Positions 16,938 to 26,217 of a stretch of 64,000 nucleotides of DNA are shown here, piece by piece (position 1 is the stretch's first letter; every line of letters begins with the position of its first letter). This DNA comes from Stieleria tagensis. GTDB lineage: Bacteria > Planctomycetota > Planctomycetia > Pirellulales > Pirellulaceae. Both the position numbers and the translations under genes were made by a program. The stretch covers positions 1-64,000 of the forward strand of contig NZ_JAMYFE010000022.1 in assembly GCF_024129865.1 (NCBI RefSeq). Reading direction: 5' to 3'. The notes under the pieces were generated by a model. The model worked only from the letters and a program-made list of their open reading frames with translations, did no database searches and had not been told where the DNA came from.

Positions 16938-19900
16938 TTAGCGATCCGCTTGGAAGCCGGTTTGAGCAAATTCCTCTTCTTCCTGGATGATGATCCGAGG
17001 GGTCACCATCAACATCAGGCTTGATGCATCGCGACCGATGGCCACGTTGCGGAACAGACGACTGACGTAAGGGATCTTGCTGAGCATGGGGACGCCGCGT
17101 TCGGCGCGACTTTCGCTCAGACGTTTAATCCCACCTAGCAGAATCGTACCACCGTCGGGAACGCTGACCGTGGTGCTGACCTGCGTGAACGCAAAGGTCG
17201 GCAACTGGACGGTCGAACCCGAGATGATCTCCTCTTCTTCGTCGGTGTCCACGGCGTCGTCGTCGTTGACCACACCGTCGCCATTGGTGTCTTCCTGGTT
17301 TTCGCTTCTCTTGCGAGACGTTCGCGAGCCTTCGAAGGTGAACGTGTCCACGTCTCCGATTTGGCTAAAGAACGGAACCAGCGTCAGGCGGACGAATCGT
17401 TTGTCATTGCTGACGATGCCTTGCACGTTCAACTGTGTGCCTTCGTTCAAGACCACGATGACCGGTTGTTGGGCGACGGCAAAGTCACCGACAACCGGGG
17501 TGATACTGGTCACGAAGGGCCGTTGACTTTGATCGGAAATCGTTGCAATTTGACCGTCAAACAAGGTCACCTTAGGTGCCTGCATGACGTTCGTCCGGTC
17601 GTCACCTTGGGCGGCTTGCAAGAAGAAGAACGCCTCGATGTCGCTAAGGATTGCGAAACCAAGCGAAGCTCCTGTGCCAGCCGCAGCACCACCGAAGGCC
17701 GGTGTGACCGTGTTGACGTTGCCAAGCTGGATGTCCAAGTCGGCGGTGGGAGCGGACCCGTTCCAACCGATTGACACGCTCGGCCCGCTATCGTCGTCCG
17801 GCAGTGTTGTCACGTTGTCATCAAACTGGGCGCTGAAGTCGACGCCGATTTGTTCGAAGAACGAATCTGACAAGGTAATGAACCGCACTTCGATCGTGAT
17901 CTGCAGGTTCTGCAGCGAACGCAAGGATTCGATCAAGTCGACGATCTGGTCATGCACATCACTGGTCGTGCTGATGATCAAACTGAGGTTCTGTGGATAG
18001 GGAGCCATGGTGCTGTTACCACCCAGGGCTTCCCACGTATCCGGAACGACGGTGGTTTCGATCAAGTTCATCAGCGAATCGAAATCCGCAAAGGAACTAC
18101 CGCCACCGCCCATTCCACCGGCTTGACCCTGTGGGCCGAATCCGCCTTGTCCGCCCATCGGGGCGTATTGGCCCAGCATGTTCGAAGACATTTTGCTGGG
18201 CTGCAACGCGTTGGCTTGACGGGTGGCGATGTCGGTCATCGAGACCGGCATCATCTGCACGTCCATCCGCGGGTTGGTCATTTGGTAGGCATTCCGCAGC
18301 GCACCGGCCAGACCATCGTCGTAGCTGGATGTGAAGTTTGGAATCGGCGTGACCAGGTCAGCCACCTTGTAGACTCGCGTGACCACGTTGGCCCGCTTGG
18401 CTTCGGCACTGGTGATCTGCAGCACTTCGTTCTTGATTTCGTAGCTCAAATCGAGCGGCTCGAGGATCAAGTTCAACGCACTGCGAAGTTCGATTTCCGT
18501 TTGCAGATCGAGCGTCACTGGCGTATCAGGAAGCACGCGAACGGCTTCCATCGCTCGCTGGTTCATCACGATCGGCAACCCCGTGACTTTGGCCAAATCA
18601 GCGATGACTTCGCCGAGTGGGCGATTCTTGTACTGAACGTTGACCGGAGTCGACAGTTGGTGTTTCAGCTTTTGCTCTTGCACGCTGCCGAACAACGACG
18701 CGGTGTCTTGCGACCGCCGCAGCGTCAGTTCGTGCCACGACTGGGGGTCGTGTCCGAAGGCCATCGGCTGGTTCATGTCCATTCCGGCGGTGCTGGATGC
18801 CGATGCTTCGACATCCATCAAGCCTTCTGCGAACACTTCCTCTTTGCCGGCTTGGATGTCACGCAACATTTGATCACGCGTGCCGAAGCGGCTTTTGTGA
18901 AACATGTTGGTGGCGATCGTCGAACCGGGTTTCAGTTCCATCACCTGTTTGGCCACGACTTCCGCTTCGGCGAAACGGCGTTCGAGGATCAAATCGTTGA
19001 AGGTATCAACGAGTGACGAAATCTCTTGATCGATTCGAGCTTCACGAGCGGCGTCGGTCGCCAGATCCGTGCGAACGGCATCGTTTTGCAGTTCCAGTTC
19101 GATCTCGGCCCGGTTGGCTTCGACGTACTGTTTCTGTTTTTCCAATTCTTTGTCGACCATTCGAGCCAGCGTGCGTTTGCTGGTTTCGTCGACCGTTGAT
19201 CCGTCGACTCGGCGACGCAAGCGGTTGAGCGAATCGAGCGAATCGAGCGGCTTGGCCTCCTTCATCTCGGCGGCTTTGGCCAGTTCCGTCGTGATCTCGC
19301 GATACAAGCGACGGGTTTTCTCTTTGGTTTCGGCGTCGACTTGGTCGATCGCATTCATTTCGCCCGCATCCGATGGACTGGGCAGACGTCGTGCTGGTTG
19401 CATCAATGTCAACTTGTCTTTCAGCTGACGACGGGTCGCCAGATCAAGTTGCGATTCATACTTCCAGGCTTCAACAAAACGTTCACGAGCCAATTCGTTG
19501 TCACCGGCTTGCAACGCCTTCAGACCGGATTGGTACAGTTGGTTCGGATCGGCATCGCTGGAAACCGGAGCACCAAGCGCTTGGACTTGTTGCACCGCAC
19601 CTGCATTGCCGGGCGCAGAATCCGCATCAGCATCGAACAACATTTGTTTAATGAAGCCGGCTTCATCGCCACCGATTTCCTGTTGTCCACCCGCCAAAGC
19701 GATCTGTGAATCCATCGTACCGGCGCGTTTGGCGGCCGATTCGACGTCCAGTACAAAGTTCCAGACGCGTGGTTCACCCGGGGCGAACGCGGATTCCGGA
19801 ACGCCCAAGGCTTGGGCCTGGCGAGCGATTTGCAGGGCACCGGCCGTGTCACCACGGTCGAGTGTTGCGCGACCGATCGCCAACAACCGCAAGGCTTCGC

Positions 19901-20414
19901 GTTTCAGCGTTTGTGGGTCTTGCGAGTCGGCGACATCGAGCATCCCCGCCAGCGGACTGGCATTGATGCCATCTGCCAGGGGCCGCGGAGCGGTCACCGG
20001 ACTGTTGAGTAATTCGGCATCGATCCCGGCAACCTGCAGGTCCACCCGCAGCTTGGCTACGTCGGCGGCCAGGTTGGGATCGGTGTGGGCAACCGTCTTG
20101 GCAGCGCGAAAGTGTTGTACCGCTGCTTCGAACTGGCGAGCATTGATTGCGGTCCGCGCTTGTTGGACGAGAAGTTTCCCGTCGGCAGGTTTCACGCTGG
20201 ACGCAGGCGAGGGCACCGAGTGGCTGGCCGGTAAGGCCGGAACACCCCGTGCGTATGCAGGAGCAGCAGCAGATGCCGCGCCTGATTTGTCGTTTGATGG
20301 CAGGGACATCCCTGGCATCGAAAGCTGGGCAGAGACGTTCGACGCCCCTACGAGCCACGCCATTGCGGCGACGCCCCATCGATTGAGGCCGAAAGGTTTT
20401 TCGTGGCGTTTCAA
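16938..20414 (-). CDS. Large secretin-family protein (GspD-like)
   Basis: A 1158-residue outer-membrane channel-type protein, much longer than type II secretins (about 650). After a signal peptide, about residues 45-450 carry tetratricopeptide-like repeats and charged helices. An N0-like segment then follows (VQYKNRPLGEVIADLAKVTG). A Gly/Met-rich linker precedes the secretin domain, which has IVSTTSDVHDQIVDLIESL, then near the C-terminus the signature VPDGGTILLGGIKR and GVPMLSKIPYVSRLF. An insert just before it reads DTNGDGVVNDDDAVDTDEEEE, an EF-hand-like loop. I chose TTG at 20414: AAGGAG lies seven bases upstream, and it gives a clean signal peptide (MKRHEKPFGLNRW...). A TTG at 20459 would add 15 residues. 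The gene is in line with secA upstream but 473 bases away. Confidence 0.85.
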   Translation of the reverse strand: MKRHEKPFGLNRWGVAAMAWLVGASNVSAQLSMPGMSLPSNDKSGAASAAAPAYARGVPALPASHSVPSPASSVKPADGKLLVQQARTAINARQFEAAVQHFRAAKTVAHTDPNLAADVAKLRVDLQVAGIDAELLNSPVTAPRPLADGINASPLAGMLDVADSQDPQTLKREALRLLAIGRATLDRGDTAGALQIARQAQALGVPESAFAPGEPRVWNFVLDVESAAKRAGTMDSQIALAGGQQEIGGDEAGFIKQMLFDADADSAPGNAGAVQQVQALGAPVSSDADPNQLYQSGLKALQAGDNELARERFVEAWKYESQLDLATRRQLKDKLTLMQPARRLPSPSDAGEMNAIDQVDAETKEKTRRLYREITTELAKAAEMKEAKPLDSLDSLNRLRRRVDGSTVDETSKRTLARMVDKELEKQKQYVEANRAEIELELQNDAVRTDLATDAAREARIDQEISSLVDTFNDLILERRFAEAEVVAKQVMELKPGSTIATNMFHKSRFGTRDQMLRDIQAGKEEVFAEGLMDVEASASSTAGMDMNQPMAFGHDPQSWHELTLRRSQDTASLFGSVQEQKLKHQLSTPVNVQYKNRPLGEVIADLAKVTGLPIVMNQRAMEAVRVLPDTPVTLDLQTEIELRSALNLILEPLDLSYEIKNEVLQITSAEAKRANVVTRVYKVADLVTPIPNFTSSYDDGLAGALRNAYQMTNPRMDVQMMPVSMTDIATRQANALQPSKMSSNMLGQYAPMGGQGGFGPQGQAGGMGGGGSSFADFDSLMNLIETTVVPDTWEALGGNSTMAPYPQNLSLIISTTSDVHDQIVDLIESLRSLQNLQITIEVRFITLSDSFFEQIGVDFSAQFDDNVTTLPDDDSGPSVSIGWNGSAPTADLDIQLGNVNTVTPAFGGAAAGTGASLGFAILSDIEAFFFLQAAQGDDRTNVMQAPKVTLFDGQIATISDQSQRPFVTSITPVVGDFAVAQQPVIVVLNEGTQLNVQGIVSNDKRFVRLTLVPFFSQIGDVDTFTFEGSRTSRKRSENQEDTNGDGVVNDDDAVDTDEEEEIISGSTVQLPTFAFTQVSTTVSVPDGGTILLGGIKRLSESRAERGVPMLSKIPYVSRLFRNVAIGRDASSLMLMVTPRIIIQEEEEFAQTGFQADR

Positions 20415-20887
20415 CGCGACACTCCTTCTTCGCGGTGAGACTTCGTTCGGAACACTCAAAGTTTTCGCCTACGTTCACGAAAACCGATCCGTCGGTTTAG
20501 CCCCACGGCACGTCTGTCCAATCACTTAGAACTGACCTGGCGCGAGCCCCGCACAACAACGGACCGCGCTGGCCGTCATTCGTCCGGGCCCCGACGACGA
20601 CCAGCCCAATTTGGGCGGACGTGCCGGGAGCTAATAGACACTGAGCCGGGGATACGAGGTTTTCGAGCTGGCTGTCAAGCTCGGCCGAGCAGGGTTTTCT
20701 GCTTTTTTTCCAAATGCAGCCGCTGTCGGCACAAGACTTGAACGACTTGAGCCAAAGTGAGACAAAATAAAGGTGAATCCGCGCGTTCGATCCCCTCGCT
20801 AGGCATTGGTGTTGACACCCATGCACGCAAGGCCAGTCCCCATGTCTCTGCCCAATCCCGGTTGATCGCCCGCAGCGATCCATGCTG
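20415..20887. other. Spacer between secA and the secretin gene
   Basis: 473 bases without a supportable gene. Two adjoining stem-loops lie in the secretin leader: GTTTTCG/CGAAAAC (20461-20484) and AACCGA/TCGGTT (20482-20497), overlapping by a few bases so that they are mutually exclusive. A small plus-strand hairpin GCAG/CTGC with seven T residues is at 20691-20709. The open frame 20497-20955 overlaps the secA end and has no coding features. Confidence 0.4.
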
Positions 20888-23032
20888 TCAGTCAGGGGTG
20901 TCCAGATACGGGTCTTGCCCGATTTCACGCTGCATTTTCTTCCGCTCTTTTTCATGGTGCAACAGCACCATTCGATCGCGAAAATGCTTCTTTTCGACCT
21001 TCCGCTGCGCCCGCCCGAACAGTTTGGCGTAGGAGTCGACCGAGTCAGTCAGGTGCTCGCCGCGGTTCTTCAACTTGTCGGCTTTGTCAGGCCCTAAACC
21101 GCCACGCAGGATGTCATCGTCCAGCGACAGGTACTGGCGATACGATCCGGGATCCCCTTGGCGACCGCAGCGACCGATCAATTGCCGATCGATCCGCGCC
21201 GCGTCGTGCAACTCGGTACATATCACGTGCATCCCGCCCAAAGCGACGATTTCGTCATCCAGTTTGATGTCGGTTCCACGACCGGCCATGTTGGTCGCTA
21301 CCGTGACGCGATCCTGTTGCCCGGCATCGGCGACGATTTCCGCTTCCTGTTCGACGTTGTTGGCGTTCAGGACTTGGTGGGTGATCCCCAATTCGGTCAA
21401 CATCCGCGACAGGATTTCACTTTTATCAATCGATCGTGTGCCGATCAGAATCGGTCGACCGGACGCGTGAATCTGTTTGACCTCTTCGACAATGGCTTTG
21501 AATTTCGCGTCCATCGAACCAAACACGCGATCGGGAAGTCGTTTCCGCTGTGGCGGCCGGTTGGTGGGGACCCGCAACACCGGCGTGCGATAGATCCGCC
21601 GCAATTCCCCAGCACTGGTCGCTGCGGTACCGGTCATTCCCGCCAAGTGGTTGTAACGCAGAAACAGGTCTTGGACGGTGATCCGCGCGGCTTGGCCGGT
21701 GGGGACGCTGATTTCCAGGCCCTCTTTCGCCTCGATCGACTGGTGAATCCCGTCACGCCATTTTCGGCCTTCGGCCAATCGACCGGTGAATTCGTCAACG
21801 ATCACGATCTCGTCTTTACCTTGGTCGCCGGGCCGAACGACGTATTGGCGATCAAGCAAGAATTCGCGAAAGGTTTTGATCGCGCGTTCGGTGTATTCGT
21901 ACAAATCGACCAAGCCCATCGTGCGGACCAAGTCGCTTTTTGGTAGCGCCCGGACCTTTTGACGACCTCGAGCGGTCAATTCGTATTGCTTGGTTTCCGG
22001 GTCAATCGTGAAATGTTCGTCCAACTCGTACTCGGGGCCATGCTCGGATGCCCAGCGATAGGTTTCCACGATCTGATCACGCACGGTGTCTTCGATGCTG
22101 CCGATAATCAACGGTGTACGGGCTTCATCGATCAAAATACTGTCGGCTTCGTCGACCAAACAGAAATGCATGCCACGCATCACGGGTTTGTCGCCGGAAT
22201 CAGAGAACCCGCCGCCGCCATCACCTAACATTTCCGTCTGAATCCGGTTTTGGGCACGCAGCAGCAGACGATCGCGTAGAAAATCAAAGCCGAATTCTTT
22301 GGCCGTGCCATAGGTCACCGCAGACCCATAAGCGACGCGCCGCGAACCCTGGTCGTCGGGGGTCTGAATGATCCCCACGCTGACCCCCAACAGTCCATAA
22401 ACCGGTGTCATCCATTCCGCATCCCGTTTGGCCAAGTAGTCATTGACGGTTGCCAGGTGGGCTCCTTTGCCAACCAGCGAGTGCAAGTACAGCGGCAAGG
22501 TGGCGGTCAACGTCTTGCCTTCACCGGTCTGCATCTCGGCGATGTGGCTTTCGAACAACGAAATGCCGCCGATCATTTGCACGTCGTAGTGACGCATTCC
22601 CAACGCCCGGCGGCCGGCTTCGCGGACCAGCGCGTAAGCTTCGGGCAATAGCTTGGCCAACTTTTCACCAGCCATCGCGCGATAGCGGAGTGCCAGCGAA
22701 CGTTTTCGCAGCACGTCGTCGGTTTCTGGCAAGAGCGTGCTTTCAAACGCATTGATCTCCCCCAGCATTCGTTTCCATTTCACCATTTTGGGATGGAAAC
22801 CACCCCCGGAGAAAACGGACATCGATTTGGTGCCGATCGTCTGGAACCGCTCGGGCGCGATCACCGGTTTTTGCGCGCTGGCGTTTTGCGGCGCCGTGTT
22901 GGCCGGAATCATTTGCTGGGGCGATGCCGCAGACGTGTTTTCATCGTCTCCATCCGCTGGCCCCACTGGCGAACCGGCTTGGGGGGGATTGGACGGTTCG
23001 GAATCGTTTTGGCCGGGGTCTCGGACACTCAT
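20888..23032 (-). CDS. Short SecA-like protein translocase ATPase
   Basis: SecA drives preproteins through SecYEG by ATP hydrolysis. This 714-residue protein has an acidic, disordered N-terminal 60 residues and then NBD1 with Walker A MQTGEGKT, the DEAD-type motif LVDEADSILIDEARTPL, the preprotein cross-linking region, and NBD2 (TVATNMAGRGTD, IGRCGRQGDPGS). It stops soon after the first helix of the scaffold domain (AQRKVEKKHFRDRM). The helical wing, the rest of the scaffold and the C-terminal zinc/SecB-binding tail are missing, against about 900 residues in a standard SecA. It is therefore probably an accessory SecA, with the housekeeping copy elsewhere. ATG 23032 is preferred over the TTG at 23035. 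Confidence 0.88.
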   Translation of the reverse strand: MSVRDPGQNDSEPSNPPQAGSPVGPADGDDENTSAASPQQMIPANTAPQNASAQKPVIAPERFQTIGTKSMSVFSGGGFHPKMVKWKRMLGEINAFESTLLPETDDVLRKRSLALRYRAMAGEKLAKLLPEAYALVREAGRRALGMRHYDVQMIGGISLFESHIAEMQTGEGKTLTATLPLYLHSLVGKGAHLATVNDYLAKRDAEWMTPVYGLLGVSVGIIQTPDDQGSRRVAYGSAVTYGTAKEFGFDFLRDRLLLRAQNRIQTEMLGDGGGGFSDSGDKPVMRGMHFCLVDEADSILIDEARTPLIIGSIEDTVRDQIVETYRWASEHGPEYELDEHFTIDPETKQYELTARGRQKVRALPKSDLVRTMGLVDLYEYTERAIKTFREFLLDRQYVVRPGDQGKDEIVIVDEFTGRLAEGRKWRDGIHQSIEAKEGLEISVPTGQAARITVQDLFLRYNHLAGMTGTAATSAGELRRIYRTPVLRVPTNRPPQRKRLPDRVFGSMDAKFKAIVEEVKQIHASGRPILIGTRSIDKSEILSRMLTELGITHQVLNANNVEQEAEIVADAGQQDRVTVATNMAGRGTDIKLDDEIVALGGMHVICTELHDAARIDRQLIGRCGRQGDPGSYRQYLSLDDDILRGGLGPDKADKLKNRGEHLTDSVDSYAKLFGRAQRKVEKKHFRDRMVLLHHEKERKKMQREIGQDPYLDTPD

Positions 23033-23286
23033 CAAGCTGCTTTGGGGACAAATTAGCGAAAAATTTTAGCTGCAAACCGCGTCGTCAGCCACGAACCGAC
23101 CGCCAATCTACCGCTGGAAAAGCCATTTTCAGGACAACTTGGAAAGACCAGGCAGTTTGAGTGTTGAGGATAGGCGGGTTACGCCGACTTTACGTCTCAT
23201 GAGGGACGTGCTCGATATTACGGTCGTCTGAGTCGATCGACTTATACCAGTCATTCCAGTATTCCCGGACTGCGCGAGACTACAAG

Positions 23287-24705
23287 ATGAAGAAAAATTT
23301 CCGAGGCATGACCCTGGCAGCGCTGTTGCTGTCCGCCTCAACGTCGGCCCAAGCTGACAACAATGAGTATGTACATGGTAACGCTACCTCACAAGCATTT
23401 GTTGGTGACATCGTCACCAACGTGCCAACCGACAGGAGATCCTCCTATGTCGGTACGGTTGCGCCAACCAACGACTATGCACCTGTGACGATCGGTGATC
23501 TGCAACCGACCGGCTATTATGACGGTGGCTATTCCGAACCGATCAGCTACGGCAGCGGATGTGCCAGCGGCATGTGTGACACCGTCGGCTGTGACGGAGG
23601 TTGCGATTCCGGCTGCGGATCCAAACACGGCCAACTCGGCCGCCGTTTGGCTGACGCGTTCAACATGTGTAATAGCGACGGTTGGATTCGCGCCGAAGCG
23701 TTGATCATGTTCATGCAGAACCGCCAATCACCCGCGCTGGTGAGCTCGGCCGATCCCGGACTGTTCCCGGTTCTACCGGACGGTGTGGTCGAATTTGGTG
23801 AGGAACTTGATGGCGGCGTTTCGGGCGGATTCCGCGCCGACGTCGGACGCTATCTGACGGATCGTATTGGAGTGGGTGGTCGATTCACCTGGATTGGTGA
23901 AAACGGCGACGACTTCTCGATGACCGGCAGTGGGCTAGACGCCAACGGACGATCGATTGGTCGCCCCTACTACTTCACACCGACCGTCAATCCCGGAATT
24001 GCCGGTGAAGACTCGCTGATCGTCAGCCAGTTGAACCTGTTCTCGGGCAGCGTCGACGCGAGTTTCTCGACCGAATTGGTCGGTGCAGAAGCTTACGGTC
24101 GCCTGCTGTTCTGCAAGAACAAAGCATCACGTCTGGAAATGATCGGTGGTTACAGCCACTGGTCGCTCGACGATGAACTGGGGATCCGTAGCACGACCAC
24201 GGATCTTCAAACCGCGACGTCCAATACGTTCGCCAGCCGATTCGATGCTGAAAACCGCTTCAACGGTGGACAGGTCGGATTCGAGTCGGTCATCACACGT
24301 GGCAAGTGGACCGCACGCACGCTGTCCAAGATTCACTTGGGTAACATGGAACGTACGGTCAACATCAGTGGCTACAGTGATGAAAGTACCGCCGGTGCCG
24401 CACCGCAACCGCGCACCAACAGCAGCCTGCTGGTGGGTGCACAACAGGGTGAAGAATCGGACGACGAGTTCACCTTCATCCCCGAACTGAACTTCACCCT
24501 TGGTTACCGCTTCCGCGAGCATGTCTCGTTCACCGTCGGGTACAACTTCATGTACTTCGATTCGGTGGCCTTGGCCGGTCAGCAGATCAACCGCAACATC
24601 GACACAACGAATTTGGGTGCCCAAGTGGTGCCAACCGGATTCGACATTGTGGATGGCAGCTTGTGGGTTCAAGGAATTAGCCTGGGAGCTTCGGTGGATT
24701 ATTAA
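23287..24705 (+). CDS. BBP7-family outer membrane beta-barrel protein
   Basis: A 472-residue outer membrane protein of a family known from planctomycetes. Residues 1-23 are a signal peptide (LAALLLSASTSAQA). A Cys/Gly-rich stretch around residues 95-115 (GCASGMCDTVGCDGGCDSGCG) is followed by WIRAEALIMFMQNRQSP, the typical BBP7 entry. Amphipathic beta strands follow to the end, finishing with VQGISLGASVDY, a terminal aromatic residue typical of barrels. The barrel motif GGFRADVGRYLTDRIGVGGRFTWIG is also seen. The function is not established; a structural or porin role is likely. A strong terminator follows. Confidence 0.85.
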   Translation: MKKNFRGMTLAALLLSASTSAQADNNEYVHGNATSQAFVGDIVTNVPTDRRSSYVGTVAPTNDYAPVTIGDLQPTGYYDGGYSEPISYGSGCASGMCDTVGCDGGCDSGCGSKHGQLGRRLADAFNMCNSDGWIRAEALIMFMQNRQSPALVSSADPGLFPVLPDGVVEFGEELDGGVSGGFRADVGRYLTDRIGVGGRFTWIGENGDDFSMTGSGLDANGRSIGRPYYFTPTVNPGIAGEDSLIVSQLNLFSGSVDASFSTELVGAEAYGRLLFCKNKASRLEMIGGYSHWSLDDELGIRSTTTDLQTATSNTFASRFDAENRFNGGQVGFESVITRGKWTARTLSKIHLGNMERTVNISGYSDESTAGAAPQPRTNSSLLVGAQQGEESDDEFTFIPELNFTLGYRFREHVSFTVGYNFMYFDSVALAGQQINRNIDTTNLGAQVVPTGFDIVDGSLWVQGISLGASVDY

Positions 24706-24811
24706 TCCGCGAAGATCACTCCCGAGGCAGCGATTTCGGCCGGTCCGAAGCACTTCGCATCATCCGGGAATAGAATCTTCGCCGCCGAACCGAAACGACG
24801 TTAAGCTCAAT

Positions 24812-24844
24812 AACGCGTGGTCCTAGTGACCACGCGTTTTTTTT
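24812..24844 (+). terminator. Rho-independent terminator after the BBP7 gene
   Basis: AACGCGTGGTC (24812-24822) pairs with GACCACGCGTT (24828-24838), followed by eight T residues. The loop is five bases. Confidence 0.93.
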
Positions 24845-24881
24845 ATTTCCACACCGAACGCGAGGTGAGCGAAACGCTGCG

Positions 24882-25790
24882 ATGACGACATCAAAATTTG
24901 TTTTGGGTTTGTGGCCGATCGCCGGAGTCACCACGCTGGGCGTCACACCGGACGACGCGCGGTCCACCATGGCCGCCGCGATCGAATCCGGCGTGACCCA
25001 ATTTGATACCGCATTCAGCTATGGCTATGACGGCGAAAGCGACCGTTTGCTCGGTCAATTCGTTGGCAATGACCGCGATCGTTTTACGGTGATGGGCAAG
25101 GTCGGACAGCGCTGGGATGAACAACGCCGGCGAATCGTCGATGGCTCGCCCGAACAATTGACCCAAGACGCCGAGGAATCCTTGCGGCGGATGAAATTGG
25201 AACGTTTTGATCTGCTGTATCTGCACTCGCCGGACCCCAACGTTCCCCTGTCCGAATCCGCCGCTGCCATGCAGCGTTTGCAGCAGCGTGGACTGTGCGA
25301 CAAGATCGGGTTTTGCAATATGAACGTTCAGCAGCTAGCCGAATTTTCCGCTTCGGTTCCCCTCGACGCGATTCAGTGCCCGCTGAATTTACTGCAACGT
25401 GACAATCAATCCCGTCTGATTGATCCCTGCCGACAAGCCGGCCGCGCGGTGTACGTTTTTTGGACACTGATGAAGGGTCTGCTGGCCGGCAAGATCACTC
25501 GCGATCACGTCTTCGCCGACGGTGATAGTCGTCCCGGGTACGAGATCTTTCAAGGACAATCGCGGCAACGGGCACATGACGTGATCGATGACCTGGTGTT
25601 GCTGGGAAACGAAATCGACCAGACCGTGGCGCAGCTTGCGGTCGGTTGGGCGATCTCACAACCCGGTGTCAGTGGCGCGCTGGTCGGTGCCAGGCGTCCC
25701 GATCAGATCCGCGAAACGGTCGCGTCACGGCCACTCTCGGCAGCAACGCTGCAGCGGGTGGAGACCATCCTGCAGACGCATCGTAGCTGA
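24882..25790 (+). CDS. Aldo/keto reductase
   Basis: An NAD(P)H-dependent oxidoreductase of the aldo/keto reductase superfamily, 302 residues, TIM barrel. Visible motifs are FDTAFSYGYDGESDRLLGQF (active-site Asp and Tyr), VMGKVGQRW (Lys), the LLYLHSPDPN strand with the active-site His, and the C-terminal cofactor segment VSGALVGARRPDQIRETV. The glycine-rich opening VLGLWPIAGVTTLGV matches the family. The substrate cannot be inferred. It stands alone, between the BBP7 terminator and a short repeat, so it is probably monocistronic. Confidence 0.88.
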   Translation: MTTSKFVLGLWPIAGVTTLGVTPDDARSTMAAAIESGVTQFDTAFSYGYDGESDRLLGQFVGNDRDRFTVMGKVGQRWDEQRRRIVDGSPEQLTQDAEESLRRMKLERFDLLYLHSPDPNVPLSESAAAMQRLQQRGLCDKIGFCNMNVQQLAEFSASVPLDAIQCPLNLLQRDNQSRLIDPCRQAGRAVYVFWTLMKGLLAGKITRDHVFADGDSRPGYEIFQGQSRQRAHDVIDDLVLLGNEIDQTVAQLAVGWAISQPGVSGALVGARRPDQIRETVASRPLSAATLQRVETILQTHRS

Positions 25791-25868
25791 TCCCGCCAGG
25801 GGGCATCGTAGCTGATCCCGCCAGGGTTCAGACGGATTCTGAACCGTGGCCGGTCCAGCTACGGCCGT
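25778..25868. repeat. Short tandem repeat with flanking hairpins
   Basis: CATCGTAGCTGATCCCGCCAGG occurs twice in tandem (from 25779 and 25803), the first copy overlapping the end of the aldo/keto reductase gene. It is followed by the palindrome GTTCAGA/TCTGAAC and then by GTCCAGCTACGGCC, which carries CAGCTACG, the inverse of the repeat core. The arrangement looks like a small dispersed palindromic element; no other copy is seen in this window. Confidence 0.75.
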
Positions 25869-25877
25869 GGGGGCGAA

Positions 25878-26117
25878 TCAGTTGAATTCGGCGAAGGCGT
25901 CGTCACCGAGTGGTTCGCCGCCGAATTCGTTCGGACCAGTCCCAAAGTCGTCACCGGCCATCGGCTGCGCCTCCAGATCACCATCGAGCGGTTGTTCGGC
26001 GTCGTCCAGCACCGATTCCTCGCTGCGTTGACGTGGCGAAGGCGACATTTTTGCAGCCACGGGGATAGCGATCATGACCGCTAACATCAGGACGACCCAA
26101 GGGATAAAAAACAGCAT
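25878..26117 (-). CDS. Small membrane protein (79 aa)
   Basis: A single N-terminal membrane helix (LFFIPWVVLMLAVMIAIPVAA, residues 2-22) is followed by a short basic/Ser/Pro stretch and a long acidic, Gly-rich tail (DDAEQPLDGDLEAQP...GDDAFAEFN). The family is not recognised. The strong bias in composition and an in-frame ATG support a real small protein. It sits downstream of no obvious operon partner; the kinase gene at 26218 is read in the same direction but ends before it. Confidence 0.55.
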   Translation of the reverse strand: MLFFIPWVVLMLAVMIAIPVAAKMSPSPRQRSEESVLDDAEQPLDGDLEAQPMAGDDFGTGPNEFGGEPLGDDAFAEFN

Positions 26118-26217
26118 GACAAAGATGACTTTTGCAACGAGTAGGTCGACGGGAGCAATTTCAGAGTAAAACGTGGACCTACCAGTTTAGCTTGTGATTG
26201 CCGGCCCGCGAATCATT

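Noticed and set aside
17952-19016. 354-codon plus-strand frame
   Set aside because: It lies antisense inside the secretin gene, whose domains are clear; composition (His/Gln-rich) is typical of an antisense shadow.
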